Positions 41,978-50,871 of a DNA stretch of 64,000 bases are shown one piece after another (the first letter of the stretch is position 1; every line of letters begins with the position of its first letter). The stretch is from Conexibacter sp. CPCC 205762. GTDB lineage: Bacteria; Actinomycetota; Thermoleophilia; Solirubrobacterales; Solirubrobacteraceae. The notes below the pieces were generated by a model. It worked only from the letters and a program-made list of their open reading frames with translations. It was not told the origin of the DNA and made no database searches. Both the position numbers and the translations under genes were made by a program. Location: assembly GCF_030646155.1 (NCBI RefSeq), contig NZ_JAUTDN010000026.1:1-64000 (forward strand), written 5' to 3'.

Positions 41978-43762
41978 GTGAGAAGCCGGCCGATATCTGG
42001 ACAGGTGTTGGAGCGAGTGTCCAGGTCCGGTGCATCGCGGGGGCGCGGTTCGCGCTGGTGGAGCGTCGCCGCCGTGCTCGCGGCGGCGATGCTGCTGACG
42101 GCGTTCGCGCTCGAGCTCGCCGACACGCAGGCGAAGGTGCGGCGCGACGTCACCGACCGCGTGCACGAGCGGGCGACGCTCGCGACCTCGCTGCTCGACG
42201 CCTTCTTCCAGTCCTCCGCCCAGCAGCTCGGCGAGGACCCGAACCGCTACGGAGGACGCGTCGTCTCCGCCGCGACGATGGAGGCCGGCCGCGGCTCGCA
42301 CGCCTATCTGCTGCTGCTCGATCCCGCCGGCGAGCGTGTGCTGGCAGCCTCGGGCGGCTTCACCGCGCAGGCGCGCGCCGACCTCGCCGACTCCGCCGCC
42401 GTGCGGCTCGTGCGCGACGGCCACCGCTACGGCCTCGGGAACATCCTTCCCTACGGCGGCAGCGGCGTGATCAACCTCGCGGTGCGGATCCCGACCGACA
42501 ACGGCGATCGGATCCTGGTCGCCGGGATGCTGCCGTCGACGCTGAGCCAGTTCCTCGTCGCAGAGCTCGCGAAGATCCCCGGGGTCGCCGGCGCCTACAG
42601 CTACCTGATCGACGGCAATCGCGCGCTGATCGCGTCGACGAACCCGAGACTGGCGACCGGGCACGTCTTCCGCAGACCGGCCGAGGTCAGAGCGCTGGCG
42701 CAGAGCTCCGGCATGATCAACGGCCGCTACTACGATCAGGTCCGCTTCAGCTCCTCGACCTGGCGGCTGCTGCTCGCGGCGCCTGCCAGACCGCTGTTCG
42801 CGAGCGTCTCGGGGGTCCGCAGATGGCTGCCGTGGGGCATCCTCGCGTCGCTGCTGCTCGTCTCGCTCGCCGCCTTCGCGCTCGCCCGCCGCGCGCAGCG
42901 CGCCGGCGACCGCGCTCGCGCCGCCAACGTCGCGCTCGGCGACCTCAACGACGAGCTGGCGCGGGCCAACGATGCGCTCAGCCGCCGCGCCGCGGAGCTT
43001 GCCCGCTCCAACGACGAGCTCGACCAGTTCGCGTCGATCGCCTCGCATGACCTGCAGGAGCCGCTGCGCAAGGTGCGGACGTTCACGGGCCGCCTCCAGA
43101 CGATGGAGTCCGAGCGGCTCTCAGAGAAGGGGATCGACTACCTCGAGCGCGCGAACTCGGCGGCTGCCCGGATGCAGCAGCTGGTCGAGGACCTGCTGCG
43201 CTACTCGCGCGTCGCGACGCAGGGGCAGCCGTTCGTGCCCGTCGACCTCGCCGTCGTCGCGCGCGAGGTGCTCGCCGATCTCGACCAGGAGGTCGAGCGC
43301 AGCGGGGCGACCGTCACGGTCGGCGAGCTGCCGACGATCAACGCCGATCCGCGGCAGATGCGGCAGCTGCTGCAGAACCTCGTCTCCAACGCGCTCAAGT
43401 TCGCGCGCGCGGACGCGACGCCGACCGTCGAGCTCGCTGCGACGCACGTCGACCGCCGCGCCGTCCTGACCGTGCGCGACAACGGGATCGGCTTCGAACC
43501 GCGCTACGAGGAGCGGATCTTCCGCGTCTTCGAGCGTCTGCACGGCCGTCACGAGTATCCGGGCACCGGCATCGGGCTGGCGCTCTGCCGCAAGATCGTC
43601 GAGCGCCACGGCGGCTCGATCAGAGCCGACGGCGTCCCCGGCGTCGGCGCGACCTTCACCGTCGAGCTGCCAACCGACCGAACAGAGGAAGTCATCGTGA
43701 TCCGCTCCGACGACGAGCGCGGCGCGCACATGCGCGACGCGGAGGAGACGCTCCATGTCTGA
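41978..43762 (+). CDS. Membrane sensor histidine kinase
   Basis: 594 residues from GTG 41978 (GTG 42005 is an alternative). TM1 is at about 29-48, an extracytoplasmic Cache-like sensor at 50-280 (GSHAYLLLLDPAGERVLAASGGF), TM2 at about 284-305, then a coiled linker. The HisKA His is in ASHDLQEPLRKVRTF (about 356), the bacteriophytochrome-type kinase motif. The HATPase has NLVSNALKFA, VRDNGIGFEP and GTGIGLALCRKI. Its last bases overlap the next gene, an Rcp1-like receiver, which is the likely phosphate acceptor. Confidence 0.92.
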   Translation: MRSRPISGQVLERVSRSGASRGRGSRWWSVAAVLAAAMLLTAFALELADTQAKVRRDVTDRVHERATLATSLLDAFFQSSAQQLGEDPNRYGGRVVSAATMEAGRGSHAYLLLLDPAGERVLAASGGFTAQARADLADSAAVRLVRDGHRYGLGNILPYGGSGVINLAVRIPTDNGDRILVAGMLPSTLSQFLVAELAKIPGVAGAYSYLIDGNRALIASTNPRLATGHVFRRPAEVRALAQSSGMINGRYYDQVRFSSSTWRLLLAAPARPLFASVSGVRRWLPWGILASLLLVSLAAFALARRAQRAGDRARAANVALGDLNDELARANDALSRRAAELARSNDELDQFASIASHDLQEPLRKVRTFTGRLQTMESERLSEKGIDYLERANSAAARMQQLVEDLLRYSRVATQGQPFVPVDLAVVAREVLADLDQEVERSGATVTVGELPTINADPRQMRQLLQNLVSNALKFARADATPTVELAATHVDRRAVLTVRDNGIGFEPRYEERIFRVFERLHGRHEYPGTGIGLALCRKIVERHGGSIRADGVPGVGATFTVELPTDRTEEVIVIRSDDERGAHMRDAEETLHV

Positions 43763-44231
43763 CCGCGGCAAGCCGCTGGTGATCCTGCTGGCCGACGACG
43801 ACGAGGACGATCGCGAGCTGACGCTGGAGGCGCTCGAGCACGGCCGCCTGCTGAACGAGCTGCGCACGGTCGTCGACGGGCAGGAGCTGATGGAGTACCT
43901 GCGCCGCGAGGGCGCCTACGCGGACAGCCTCGCGGAGGCGCCGCGCCCCGGGATCATCCTGCTCGACCTCAACATGCCGCGCAAGGACGGCCGCGAGGCG
44001 CTCGCCGAGATCAAGGCCGACCCGCTGCTGCGCCAGATACCGGTCGTCGTGCTGACGACCTCCAGAGCGGAGGAGGACATCCTGCGCACCTACGACCTCG
44101 GCGTCAGCGGGTTCGTCACCAAGCCGGTGACGTTCGCCGGGCTGGTCGAGGTGATGCGCGTCTGGACCGAGTACTGGTTCGAGGTCGTCGAGCTGCCGAG
44201 ACAGGGGGTTGGCGATGCCCTTCCCACGTGA
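43755..44231 (+). CDS. Rcp1-like single-domain response regulator
   Basis: 158 residues. The receiver has the acidic cluster ADDDEDDRE, phospho-Asp in IILLDLNMPRKDGREAL, T/S switch VVLTTSRAEED and lysine in GFVTKPVTF. DDDEDD and the long beta4-alpha4 loop are typical of Rcp1-like partners of phytochrome-type kinases. It overlaps the kinase gene by eight bases and the next gene by 17, indicating a single signalling operon. Confidence 0.92.
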   Translation: MSDRGKPLVILLADDDEDDRELTLEALEHGRLLNELRTVVDGQELMEYLRREGAYADSLAEAPRPGIILLDLNMPRKDGREALAEIKADPLLRQIPVVVLTTSRAEEDILRTYDLGVSGFVTKPVTFAGLVEVMRVWTEYWFEVVELPRQGVGDALPT

Positions 44232-46341
44232 GCCGGTCAAGGTCCTGCTGGTCGACGACGACGAGGACGACTACGTCGTCACGAGCGACCTGCTGGGGCG
44301 GCAGGACCGCGCCCGCTTCGCGGTCGAGTGGTGCCGCGACTACGAGCAGGCGCTGCGGGCGATCCGCGCCGGCGGTCACGACGTCTACCTGTTCGACATC
44401 CATCTCGGCGCGCGCAGCGGGCTCGACCTCGTGCGCGAGAGCGCCGGCATGCGCGCGAACGCCCCGGTGATCATGCTCACCGGTCGCAGCGACTACGAGC
44501 TCGACCTCGAAGCGACGTCGCTGGGCGTCACCGACTACCTCGTCAAGCAGGAGCTCGACGGCTGCTCGCTGGAGCGCTCGATCCGCTACGCGATGAACCA
44601 TCAGCGCGCGCTGAACGACCTGCGCCGCAGCGAGGAGCGCTACGCGCTGGCGGTGCGGGCTGCCAACGACGGCCTGTGGGACTGGGACCTGACGCGCGAC
44701 CGCATCTACTTCTCGCCGCGCTGGCACGCGATCCTCGGGCGGCAGGAGGAGACCCGCGAGGCGGATCCGGACGCATGGCTGTCGCGCGTCCACCCCGACG
44801 ACCTCGAGCTCGTGCGCGCCGCGATCGACGCGCACGTCAGCGGCCGCACCCCGGTGCTGGAGGTCGAGCACCGGATGCTGCACGTCGACGGCACGTGGCT
44901 GTGGGTCCTCAGCCGCGGCCTCGCGATCCGCGACGAGGACGGGGCCGCCACGCGGATGGCCGGATCTCTCTCCGACGTCAGCGAGCGGCGCCGGGCCGAG
45001 CAGCGCCTTCAGCACGACGCGCTCCACGACGGCCTGACCGGCCTGCCGAACCGGGCCCTCTTCACCAACCGGCTCGAGCATGCGCTGCGGCGCACGACGC
45101 GCGAGCCGAAGCCGCGCTGCGCCGTCCTCTTCATGGACGTCGACCGCTTCAAGCTCGTCAACGACGGGCTCGGTCACGCGGTCGGCGACGAGCTGCTCGT
45201 CGCGCTCGCCGCGCGCATCTCGGCGCTGCTGCGGCCCGCCGACACCGTCGCGCGGCTCGGTGGCGACGAGTTCGCGATCCTGCTCGACGACGTCACACGG
45301 GCAGAGGACGCGCTCGCGGCGGCCGAGCGGATCCAGCAGCAGACGAGATCCGAGGTCCTGCTCGACGGCCGCTCGCTGTTCGTGACCGCCAGCATCGGCA
45401 TCTGCCTCGCCGACGGCGAGCGCTCGGCAGCTGAGCTGCTGCGCAACGCCGACATCGCGATGTACGACGCGAAGCGCCGCGGCGGCGGCAGCAACGCCGT
45501 CTTCGACGAGGGCATGCACCGCCGTCGCATCGACCGGATGGCGTGCGAGCACGAGCTGCGGCACGCGGTCGAGGACGCGCTGCTGGAGGTCCACTACCAG
45601 CCGATCGTCGACCTCGCCAGCGGACAGGTGACGGCGCTGGAGGCGCTCGCCCGCTGGCCCTCCGACTGGTCGCCGGTCTCGCCGGGCGAGTTCATCCCGA
45701 TCGCGGAGGAGACCGGCCTGATCAGAGCGCTCGGGCTGCACGTCCTGCGCTCCGCGCTGTCGGCGCTCGCAAAGCTGCGCACCGATCGCAGCGCCTCCGC
45801 CGACCTCTCCGTCAGCGTCAACATCTCCGGCCGGCACATCGTCGACCCGCAGCTGCCCGAGCAGGTCGCCTCCGCGCTCACGCGGGCCGGCCTGCCGCCG
45901 CAGGCGCTGACGCTGGAGATCACCGAGAGCACGCTCGTGCACGAGCCGGAGCTGCTGAGAGAGCTGGTCGACGGCCTCTGCACAGCCGGCGTCGGGCTGC
46001 ACCTCGACGACTTCGGCACCGGCTACTCGTCGCTGGCGGCGCTGCAGCGGCTGCCGGTCGACGCGCTGAAGATCGACCGCAGCTTCGTCGCCGCGCTCGA
46101 CGAGAGCAGCGACGTGATCGTCCGCTCCACGATCACGCTCGCGCACAGCCTCGGCATGCGCGTCGTGGCGGAGGGGATCGAGACGCCCGAGCAGCTCGCG
46201 CGCCTGAAGGCGCTCGGCTGCGATTACGGCCAGGGCTACCTCTTCTCACGTCCGCTGGACGCGGAGGGCACACGCCGTCTGCTCGCCGACTGGCAGCCGC
46301 GCGCCGTCACCGCCCCGCCGCGCTCGGCGCTGCGCGCGTAG
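44215..46341 (+). CDS. REC-PAS-GGDEF-EAL cyclic-di-GMP signalling protein
   Basis: 708 residues from ATG 44215. Order: receiver (1-125, phospho-Asp region YLFDIHLGARSG), PAS with PAC (about 130-255, NDGLWDWDLTRDRIYFSPRW), GGDEF (about 270-430, motif RLGGDEFAI) and EAL (about 445-690). The EAL domain keeps EALARW, N in SVNISG, ITEST, DDFGTGYSS, LKIDRSF, EGIET and GQGYLFSRP, so both synthesis and breakdown of c-di-GMP look possible. It is the output of the histidine-kinase/Rcp1 operon. Confidence 0.94.
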   Translation: MPFPREPVKVLLVDDDEDDYVVTSDLLGRQDRARFAVEWCRDYEQALRAIRAGGHDVYLFDIHLGARSGLDLVRESAGMRANAPVIMLTGRSDYELDLEATSLGVTDYLVKQELDGCSLERSIRYAMNHQRALNDLRRSEERYALAVRAANDGLWDWDLTRDRIYFSPRWHAILGRQEETREADPDAWLSRVHPDDLELVRAAIDAHVSGRTPVLEVEHRMLHVDGTWLWVLSRGLAIRDEDGAATRMAGSLSDVSERRRAEQRLQHDALHDGLTGLPNRALFTNRLEHALRRTTREPKPRCAVLFMDVDRFKLVNDGLGHAVGDELLVALAARISALLRPADTVARLGGDEFAILLDDVTRAEDALAAAERIQQQTRSEVLLDGRSLFVTASIGICLADGERSAAELLRNADIAMYDAKRRGGGSNAVFDEGMHRRRIDRMACEHELRHAVEDALLEVHYQPIVDLASGQVTALEALARWPSDWSPVSPGEFIPIAEETGLIRALGLHVLRSALSALAKLRTDRSASADLSVSVNISGRHIVDPQLPEQVASALTRAGLPPQALTLEITESTLVHEPELLRELVDGLCTAGVGLHLDDFGTGYSSLAALQRLPVDALKIDRSFVAALDESSDVIVRSTITLAHSLGMRVVAEGIETPEQLARLKALGCDYGQGYLFSRPLDAEGTRRLLADWQPRAVTAPPRSALRA

Positions 46342-46360
46342 ACGCGCCAGCAGGCGCGTC

Positions 46361-47383
46361 TCAGCGCAGCGCCTGCCAGCCGATGCGGCCCGGTCCGAGC
46401 GCGCTGCCGCCGGTCGTCCGCGCGAACGCGAGCCCGCTGATCGCGAGCCGCGGTCTGCCGCCGCGCGCCGGGACCGTGTAGATCGAGCTGAAGTTGCCGC
46501 TCGCGCGCTCGTACGCGATCGCCGTGCCGTCGGGTGACCAGACCGGCCAGGAGGCCCCTCCGCCGCTCGTCAGCCGCAGCGCGCTCGTGCCGGCTCCGCG
46601 CGCGCCGACCCCCATGCGCCAGATCGCGCCGTTGCGGGCGAACGCGACCGCGGTGCCGCCCGGCGACCACGCCGCCTGGTCGCCGCCGGCGCTCGTCAGC
46701 CGCGTCAGCCCGCTGCCGCCGGCGCCGATCGCGTAGAGCTGTCTGGCATGCGTGAAGACGATCCGGTTGCCGCTGCTCCAGTCAGGCGCCGTCGCGTCGC
46801 CGAGGCGGGTGATCTGCGTCAGCCCCGCCGCCGTCGCGGGTGCGGCGGCGAGCGCGAGCGTGAGCGTGTAGAGGTCGGTCTGACCTCCGGACGCGCCGCT
46901 CTGCCCCTGGAAGACGAGCTGCGTCGAGGCGGCGCTCCCGAACGGGGTCGGCGCGAACGACGGCTGCTGGTCGCTCGCCGTCTGCGGCGGCAGCAGCGCG
47001 ATGCCGGTCGCGTCCGCGGCGGCGATCGCGAGCTGTCCGCTGCCGCTCGCGGTCGAGGCGCTGAACGCGACGACGCTGCCGGAGTTGTTGAACGCGACTC
47101 CCGAGCCGGCGGCGCAGCTCGGTCCGTCCGGATATGCGGGGTCGAACGGCTGGTCGCCGCACGCCTCGCCCGTCCAGCCGAGCCGCTTCGCGTTCGCGGG
47201 CGCGAACGGGAGGCCGGTGAAGAGCCCGGAGGTGAGACCGTCGTCGGCGTCCCCGGCGCCGTAGCTCACGCCGAGGCGGCCGTTCGCGCCCGGGAACGTC
47301 GCCTGCGCGGAGGGGGCGAGCAGCAGTGCCGCCGCGGCGGCGGCCACCAGCGCTGAGCAGGAGCGGGAGAGCGGATGGAGCAC
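46361..47383 (-). CDS. Secreted TolB-like beta-propeller protein
   Basis: 340 residues from GTG 47383 (CGAGGTG upstream). The signal peptide is ALVAAAAAALLLAPSAQA. WD40-like PD40 repeats are seen in ATAPDWSSGNRIVFTHARQLYAI, DQAAWSPGGTAVAFARNGAIW and ASWPVWSPDGTAIAYERASG. Such propellers bind proteins or carbohydrates outside the cell. It lies between two c-di-GMP genes, convergent with the first. Confidence 0.85.
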   Translation of the reverse strand: MLHPLSRSCSALVAAAAAALLLAPSAQATFPGANGRLGVSYGAGDADDGLTSGLFTGLPFAPANAKRLGWTGEACGDQPFDPAYPDGPSCAAGSGVAFNNSGSVVAFSASTASGSGQLAIAAADATGIALLPPQTASDQQPSFAPTPFGSAASTQLVFQGQSGASGGQTDLYTLTLALAAAPATAAGLTQITRLGDATAPDWSSGNRIVFTHARQLYAIGAGGSGLTRLTSAGGDQAAWSPGGTAVAFARNGAIWRMGVGARGAGTSALRLTSGGGASWPVWSPDGTAIAYERASGNFSSIYTVPARGGRPRLAISGLAFARTTGGSALGPGRIGWQALR

Positions 47384-47468
47384 GAGACACCTCGGGTCGG
47401 GATGCCGGACAGCTTCGTATACCAGACCGGCACGGAAGGCCGCCCGCGTGCCGCCGCCCTCGGCCGTC

Positions 47469-48716
47469 TCAGTCGATCGGCTCGATGCGGCGCAGCAGCG
47501 TCGCGGCGGCGGCGACCGCGAGGTCGCGGTCGTGCGTGACGGCGAAGTCGAACCGCCGCTGGGCCTCGGGTCCGTCGTCGCCGAGGTCTCGCGCGACCAG
47601 CGCCGCGGCGAAGTGGTGGCCGACGACGACGACGCTCCATTCGTCGGCCAAACGGTCGGGGACCGGCAGCCGCCCGCCGCGCACGCCGCGCGCGGGCTCG
47701 GCCGGCAGGTCGACGCCGAGCGCGCCGACGAAGGCGGCACGCGCCGCGAGCCGCTCGTAGCGCCGCGCGGTCGCCGGGGTGAAGCGCTCGGCGGTCTGGA
47801 AGGCCGAGAGCACGACGACGTCCCGGTCGAGGCTCTCGGCGGCCTCCTCGAGCTGGTCGGACATCGCCAGCAGCAGCGGCTTGGTCGAACGCTCCACCGG
47901 GCGCACCCGGCGCACCACGTCATACGGCGTCGCGCCGGCGACGGGAAGCGTCCCGGAGACGCGCGGAACGCGACCGGCGACAGGCTCCGCCGGCAGCGGC
48001 CCGGGACGCCCGAACAGCCAGCCCTGCCCGAGCGTCGCACCGACGGCGCGAGCGACCTCGCGGTGCTCCTCCGTCTCGATTCCCTCGGCGATCACCTGCG
48101 CGCCGGTCCGCTCGCGATGTGCGCGGACGGCGTTGACGATCGTCGCCAGCTCGCGCGTCGGGCGCTGCTGGACCAGCCGCAGGTCGAGCTTGACCACGTC
48201 GGGCGCCAGCAGCGGCAGGAGCGCGAGCGAGCTCGTCTCCGCGCCGATGTCGTCGACGGCGACGCCGAGCCCGCGCTCGCGCAGCCGGTCGACGGTCTGC
48301 AGCAGCTCGGCGGGGCGCGACGCCAGCGCACGCTCGGTCAGCTCGACGACGACGTCGCGGCCCCGCGCCAGCGCGCGGACCCGGTCGCGCACGTCGCTCG
48401 GCACCGTCTCGCCGAGCGCTTCGGGCTCGACGTTCACGAACAGCGTCGTGTCGAGCGCGGTCGAGCACTCCAGCGCCGCGAGCCGGCAGGCCCAGTCGAG
48501 CTCGACCAGCCGGCCGGCGGCGCGCGCGGCCGCGAACAGCTGGTCGGGACGGGCCAGCGCCGCTCCCGGCAGGCCGCGCGCGAGCGCCTCGTAGCCGACC
48601 GGGCGGCCATCGGCGAGGTCGACGATCGGCTGGAATGCGGGACGCAGGCCTCCGGGCCGGAGCGCGGCGTCGAGCGCGTCGGTGTCGCGCGCGGCGACTG
48701 GGGCGGATTCGGGCAT
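47469..48716 (-). CDS. EAL phosphodiesterase with C-terminal DICT sensory domain
   Basis: 415 residues from ATG 48716; the frame stays open to 48779. The EAL domain (about 15-245) has GYEALARG, LFVNVEPEAL, VELTERAL, VDDIGAETSSLALLPLLAPDVVKLDLRLV, IAEGIETEEH and GQGWLFGRP, all consistent with an active c-di-GMP phosphodiesterase. A DICT domain (about 275-410, KPLLLAMSDQLEEAAESLDRDVVVLSAFQTAERFTPATARRYERLA) is a known sensory module of diguanylate cyclases and two-component proteins. EAL then DICT is less common than DICT-GGDEF. Confidence 0.9.
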   Translation of the reverse strand: MPESAPVAARDTDALDAALRPGGLRPAFQPIVDLADGRPVGYEALARGLPGAALARPDQLFAAARAAGRLVELDWACRLAALECSTALDTTLFVNVEPEALGETVPSDVRDRVRALARGRDVVVELTERALASRPAELLQTVDRLRERGLGVAVDDIGAETSSLALLPLLAPDVVKLDLRLVQQRPTRELATIVNAVRAHRERTGAQVIAEGIETEEHREVARAVGATLGQGWLFGRPGPLPAEPVAGRVPRVSGTLPVAGATPYDVVRRVRPVERSTKPLLLAMSDQLEEAAESLDRDVVVLSAFQTAERFTPATARRYERLAARAAFVGALGVDLPAEPARGVRGGRLPVPDRLADEWSVVVVGHHFAAALVARDLGDDGPEAQRRFDFAVTHDRDLAVAAAATLLRRIEPID

Positions 48717-48861
48717 CTCAACGCCAGCATCGGCGCTCCACGAGGGCGACTCAAGCGGATTTGCCGCCGCGGTCACCACGCGAACGCCGCGATGTCGCGC
48801 AGCACGGTGGGGGAGAGCGCCGAAATGCCGGCTGGCGCAGCGAGGGCGCCGCCGTTCCGTG

Positions 48862-49110
48862 TCATGGCCGGAGTGCGCCTGCGCGCGCGGCGGCGAGGAA
48901 GACCGAGGTCACGGCGCCCTGTTCGGGCGATTTCATGCGGAACAGGCCGCTCTCCTCGGCCTGACGCGAGAAGCGCTCGTTCTGCGCCCGTCTCTCTGCG
49001 CTCCAGCGGCGCTGCGGCGGCGTCCAGATGCCGCCCGGGTTGAGCGCGTTGGCGACGACGCCGTCCGCGGCCCAGCGGCGCGCCGCCTCGACCGCGAAGA
49101 GCACGTTGGC
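48862..49110 (-). pseudogene. Remnant of a short-chain dehydrogenase/reductase gene
   Basis: The frame reads RANVLFAVEAARRWAADGVVANALNPGGIWT and later SPEQGAVTSVFLAAARAG, which is the middle to C-terminal part of an SDR just after its YxxxK active site. The N-terminal two thirds are absent. The tyrosine/lysine motif itself is broken (RRRSRANV instead of SKTANV), and the frame stops early after GALRP. This is a decayed gene. It lies between the EAL-DICT gene and a strong terminator. Confidence 0.7.
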
Positions 49111-49184
49111 GCGCGATCGCCGGCGCGTGGTCACCGGTCAGCGCGACCTTCACCGCCACGCTCGCGGACGACGACGAGGACCAC

Positions 49185-49220
49185 GAGAGGCCGGTTCACG
49201 CGTGCGTGAACCGGCCTCTC
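49185..49220. terminator. 17-bp perfect stem-loop terminator
   Basis: Two 17-base arms (49185-49201 and 49204-49220; core GGCCGGTTCAC) pair without mismatch. It is located four bases after the stop of the PRC-barrel gene on the minus strand. It is the strongest hairpin in the window and probably ends that operon. Confidence 0.85.
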
Positions 49221-49223
49221 CGT

Positions 49224-50021
49224 TCAGTGTCGAGGGCCGTCGGCACCGTCGGTCTCGATGCGCTCTCTGCGGACCTCCTCGGAGATCTGCTCCTCACCGG
49301 TGACGGTCTCGGTGTCGAGCCGGACGCGCTCCTTGGCGACGGTCTGCTTCTCGACCACGGGCTCTTCGGCGTGGAGCACGACCTCGTGCTCTTCCTCGGA
49401 GATGCCGGGGCCGTCGAGCGCGTCGTCGCGGTTGGCGTCGCTGATCGGCTCGCGCTCGATGCGGACCTCTTCGTGGCTGACGGGGACGGTCTTGGTGACG
49501 TTCTCGGTGACGACGTACTTGCGCAGCCGCACGCGGCCGGTCTCGACCTCGCGCGTGCCGACGCGCAGCTCCTCCTCGGAGCGGGTCATCGCGTCGTCGG
49601 TCGTCGGGCCCGAGGTATCGTGGCCGACCGCTCGGCGCTCGTCGTCGCGCGAGGCGTCCCCGCCTCCGCTCGTGCCGGCGGCCAGGCCGGTGTCGGAGCC
49701 GGCCTCGGAGTAGCTGAGTCCGTAGTGACGGTAGAGCGCGGCCTCCTCCTCTTGGGAGAGCTCGCCGTCGGCCTCCGCGTTGGGCGCGTCCTTGACGTGG
49801 CCCTTGTCGTACGGGACGCGGACCTCGCCGTCGTGCTCGGCGGCCTCCGCGAGCGGCACGAAGGACACGTTGCCGCCGAAGAGGCCGGTGCGGACAGCGA
49901 GCCATTCGGGCTGGTCGGTCTGCTGGTCGAGGTAGATCTCCTCGATCGTGCCGAGCTTGTCGCCGTCGGTGCTGTAGAGCTTCTCGCCGCGCCAGGCGTT
50001 GATCTGGTCGATCGTGGGCAT
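49224..50021 (-). CDS. PRC-barrel and DUF2382 (YsnF/AvaK-type) stress protein
   Basis: 265 residues from ATG 50021 (GAGGAGG upstream). The N-terminal PRC barrel is EKLYSTDGDKLGTIEEIYLDQQTDQPEWLAVRTGLFGGNVSFVPL. A Gly/Asp-rich linker follows, then DUF2382 (EEELRVGTREVETGRVRLRKYVVTENVTKTVPVSHEEVRIEREPI). The protein is strongly acidic. This family is linked to general stress. It is the last gene of the small operon with the DUF4383 protein. Confidence 0.9.
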   Translation of the reverse strand: MPTIDQINAWRGEKLYSTDGDKLGTIEEIYLDQQTDQPEWLAVRTGLFGGNVSFVPLAEAAEHDGEVRVPYDKGHVKDAPNAEADGELSQEEEAALYRHYGLSYSEAGSDTGLAAGTSGGGDASRDDERRAVGHDTSGPTTDDAMTRSEEELRVGTREVETGRVRLRKYVVTENVTKTVPVSHEEVRIEREPISDANRDDALDGPGISEEEHEVVLHAEEPVVEKQTVAKERVRLDTETVTGEEQISEEVRRERIETDGADGPRH

Positions 50022-50053
50022 GCGGGTGGTCCTCCTCGTGGGGGTGGGATGGG

Positions 50054-50614
50054 TCATCGGTCGGTGGGGAGCCGGCTGGCGCGCGCGCCAGCCGCGGGCG
50101 CCGCGACGCGCTGCTCGTCACGCGGGGTGCGTCGCGCATCGACGGGCTGGCGAGGCGGGTCGTCGACGACGGTCTTCTTGCGCCGAGGGGCGAGCGTGTT
50201 GAAGAGCAGGATCACGGCGGCGATCGCCCACGCCAGCTCGGTCGCGCCGTTTGCGGCGGCGAGGCCGAGGACGCCGTCGCCGCTGACCAGCGCGATCAGC
50301 GCGCAGGCCGCGAGCGCGAGGCCGACGACCAGGCTCATCGTCTTGGCGAGCAGGTGCTGGGCGGCGCCGAACAGCAGCAGTCCGCCGGCGATCGCGGTGA
50401 ACATTCCCGTCCAGCCGTTGGCGCCGAAGATCCCGAAGAAGACCTTGCCGTCGGGCTTCGCGCTGCCGTCCGGGAACTGCGACAGCGGCGGGAAGTCGTT
50501 CTGCTTGTAGAGCAGGTAGAGGCCGGCGGCGAGCAGGATCGTGCCGAGCACGAGCGCCGGGCCGCGAGCCAGGCCGGCGCCCTTCTCGGTGTGGGTGGCG
50601 TTCTCGTGCGCCAT
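50054..50614 (-). CDS. DUF4383 membrane protein
   Basis: 186 residues from ATG 50614. Four predicted transmembrane helices: LVLGTILLAAGLYLLY, NGWTGMFTAIAGGLLLFGAA, TMSLVVGLALAACALIALVSG and ATELAWAIAAVILLFN. A basic Arg/Pro/Ala tail follows. DUF4383 proteins are small actinobacterial membrane proteins without a proven role. It is 32 bp upstream of the PRC-barrel gene, so co-transcription is likely. Confidence 0.85.
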   Translation of the reverse strand: MAHENATHTEKGAGLARGPALVLGTILLAAGLYLLYKQNDFPPLSQFPDGSAKPDGKVFFGIFGANGWTGMFTAIAGGLLLFGAAQHLLAKTMSLVVGLALAACALIALVSGDGVLGLAAANGATELAWAIAAVILLFNTLAPRRKKTVVDDPPRQPVDARRTPRDEQRVAAPAAGARASRLPTDR

Positions 50615-50619
50615 CGGGA

Positions 50620-50712
50620 TCACCGGCTCGCGGGGCGCGACTTCGCCAGCATCTCGTCGAAGCCGTCGAGCCGCTGCTGAAGGGGGTCGTCGACGCTGAT
50701 CGAGACGAACAT
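50620..50712 (-). CDS. Possible 30-residue small protein
   Basis: Short frame starting MFVSISVDDPLQQRLDGFDEML and ending RPASR, with a good Shine-Dalgarno (AAAGG) eight bases before the ATG. It leads the DUF4383/PRC-barrel operon, its stop lying five bases before the next start. It could be a real small protein or a leader that couples translation. Evidence is limited to the ribosome site and position. Confidence 0.35.
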   Translation of the reverse strand: MFVSISVDDPLQQRLDGFDEMLAKSRPASR

Positions 50713-50871
50713 GGGCACGACCTTTCGAGAGACGTGAACGCCTCCGGTCAGTGGAGCCGAGACAAATCAGAACATCTCGGCGGACTCTCAGACCAGCTTC
50801 CCTGCTGACTGAGCGATACACCGGATTAGTCCGGACAGTTTGTGTCGTTTTGTTCTGGACATGCTCTGGGT
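50713..50871. promoter_or_regulatory. Divergent promoter region with dyads
   Basis: An inverted repeat GCCGAGA-N12-TCTCGGC lies at about 50757-50782. The palindrome GTCCGGAC at about 50829-50836 is followed 21 bases later by a partial repeat CTGGAC. Because the plus-strand product carries a TetR-type HTH, the second cluster may be its own operator. Confidence 0.4.

Noticed and set aside
48773..49159. Separate 128-residue gene overlapping the SDR remnant
   Set aside because: Its composition is antisense/shadow-like, and the SDR-like frame on the same strand explains the recognisable residues.
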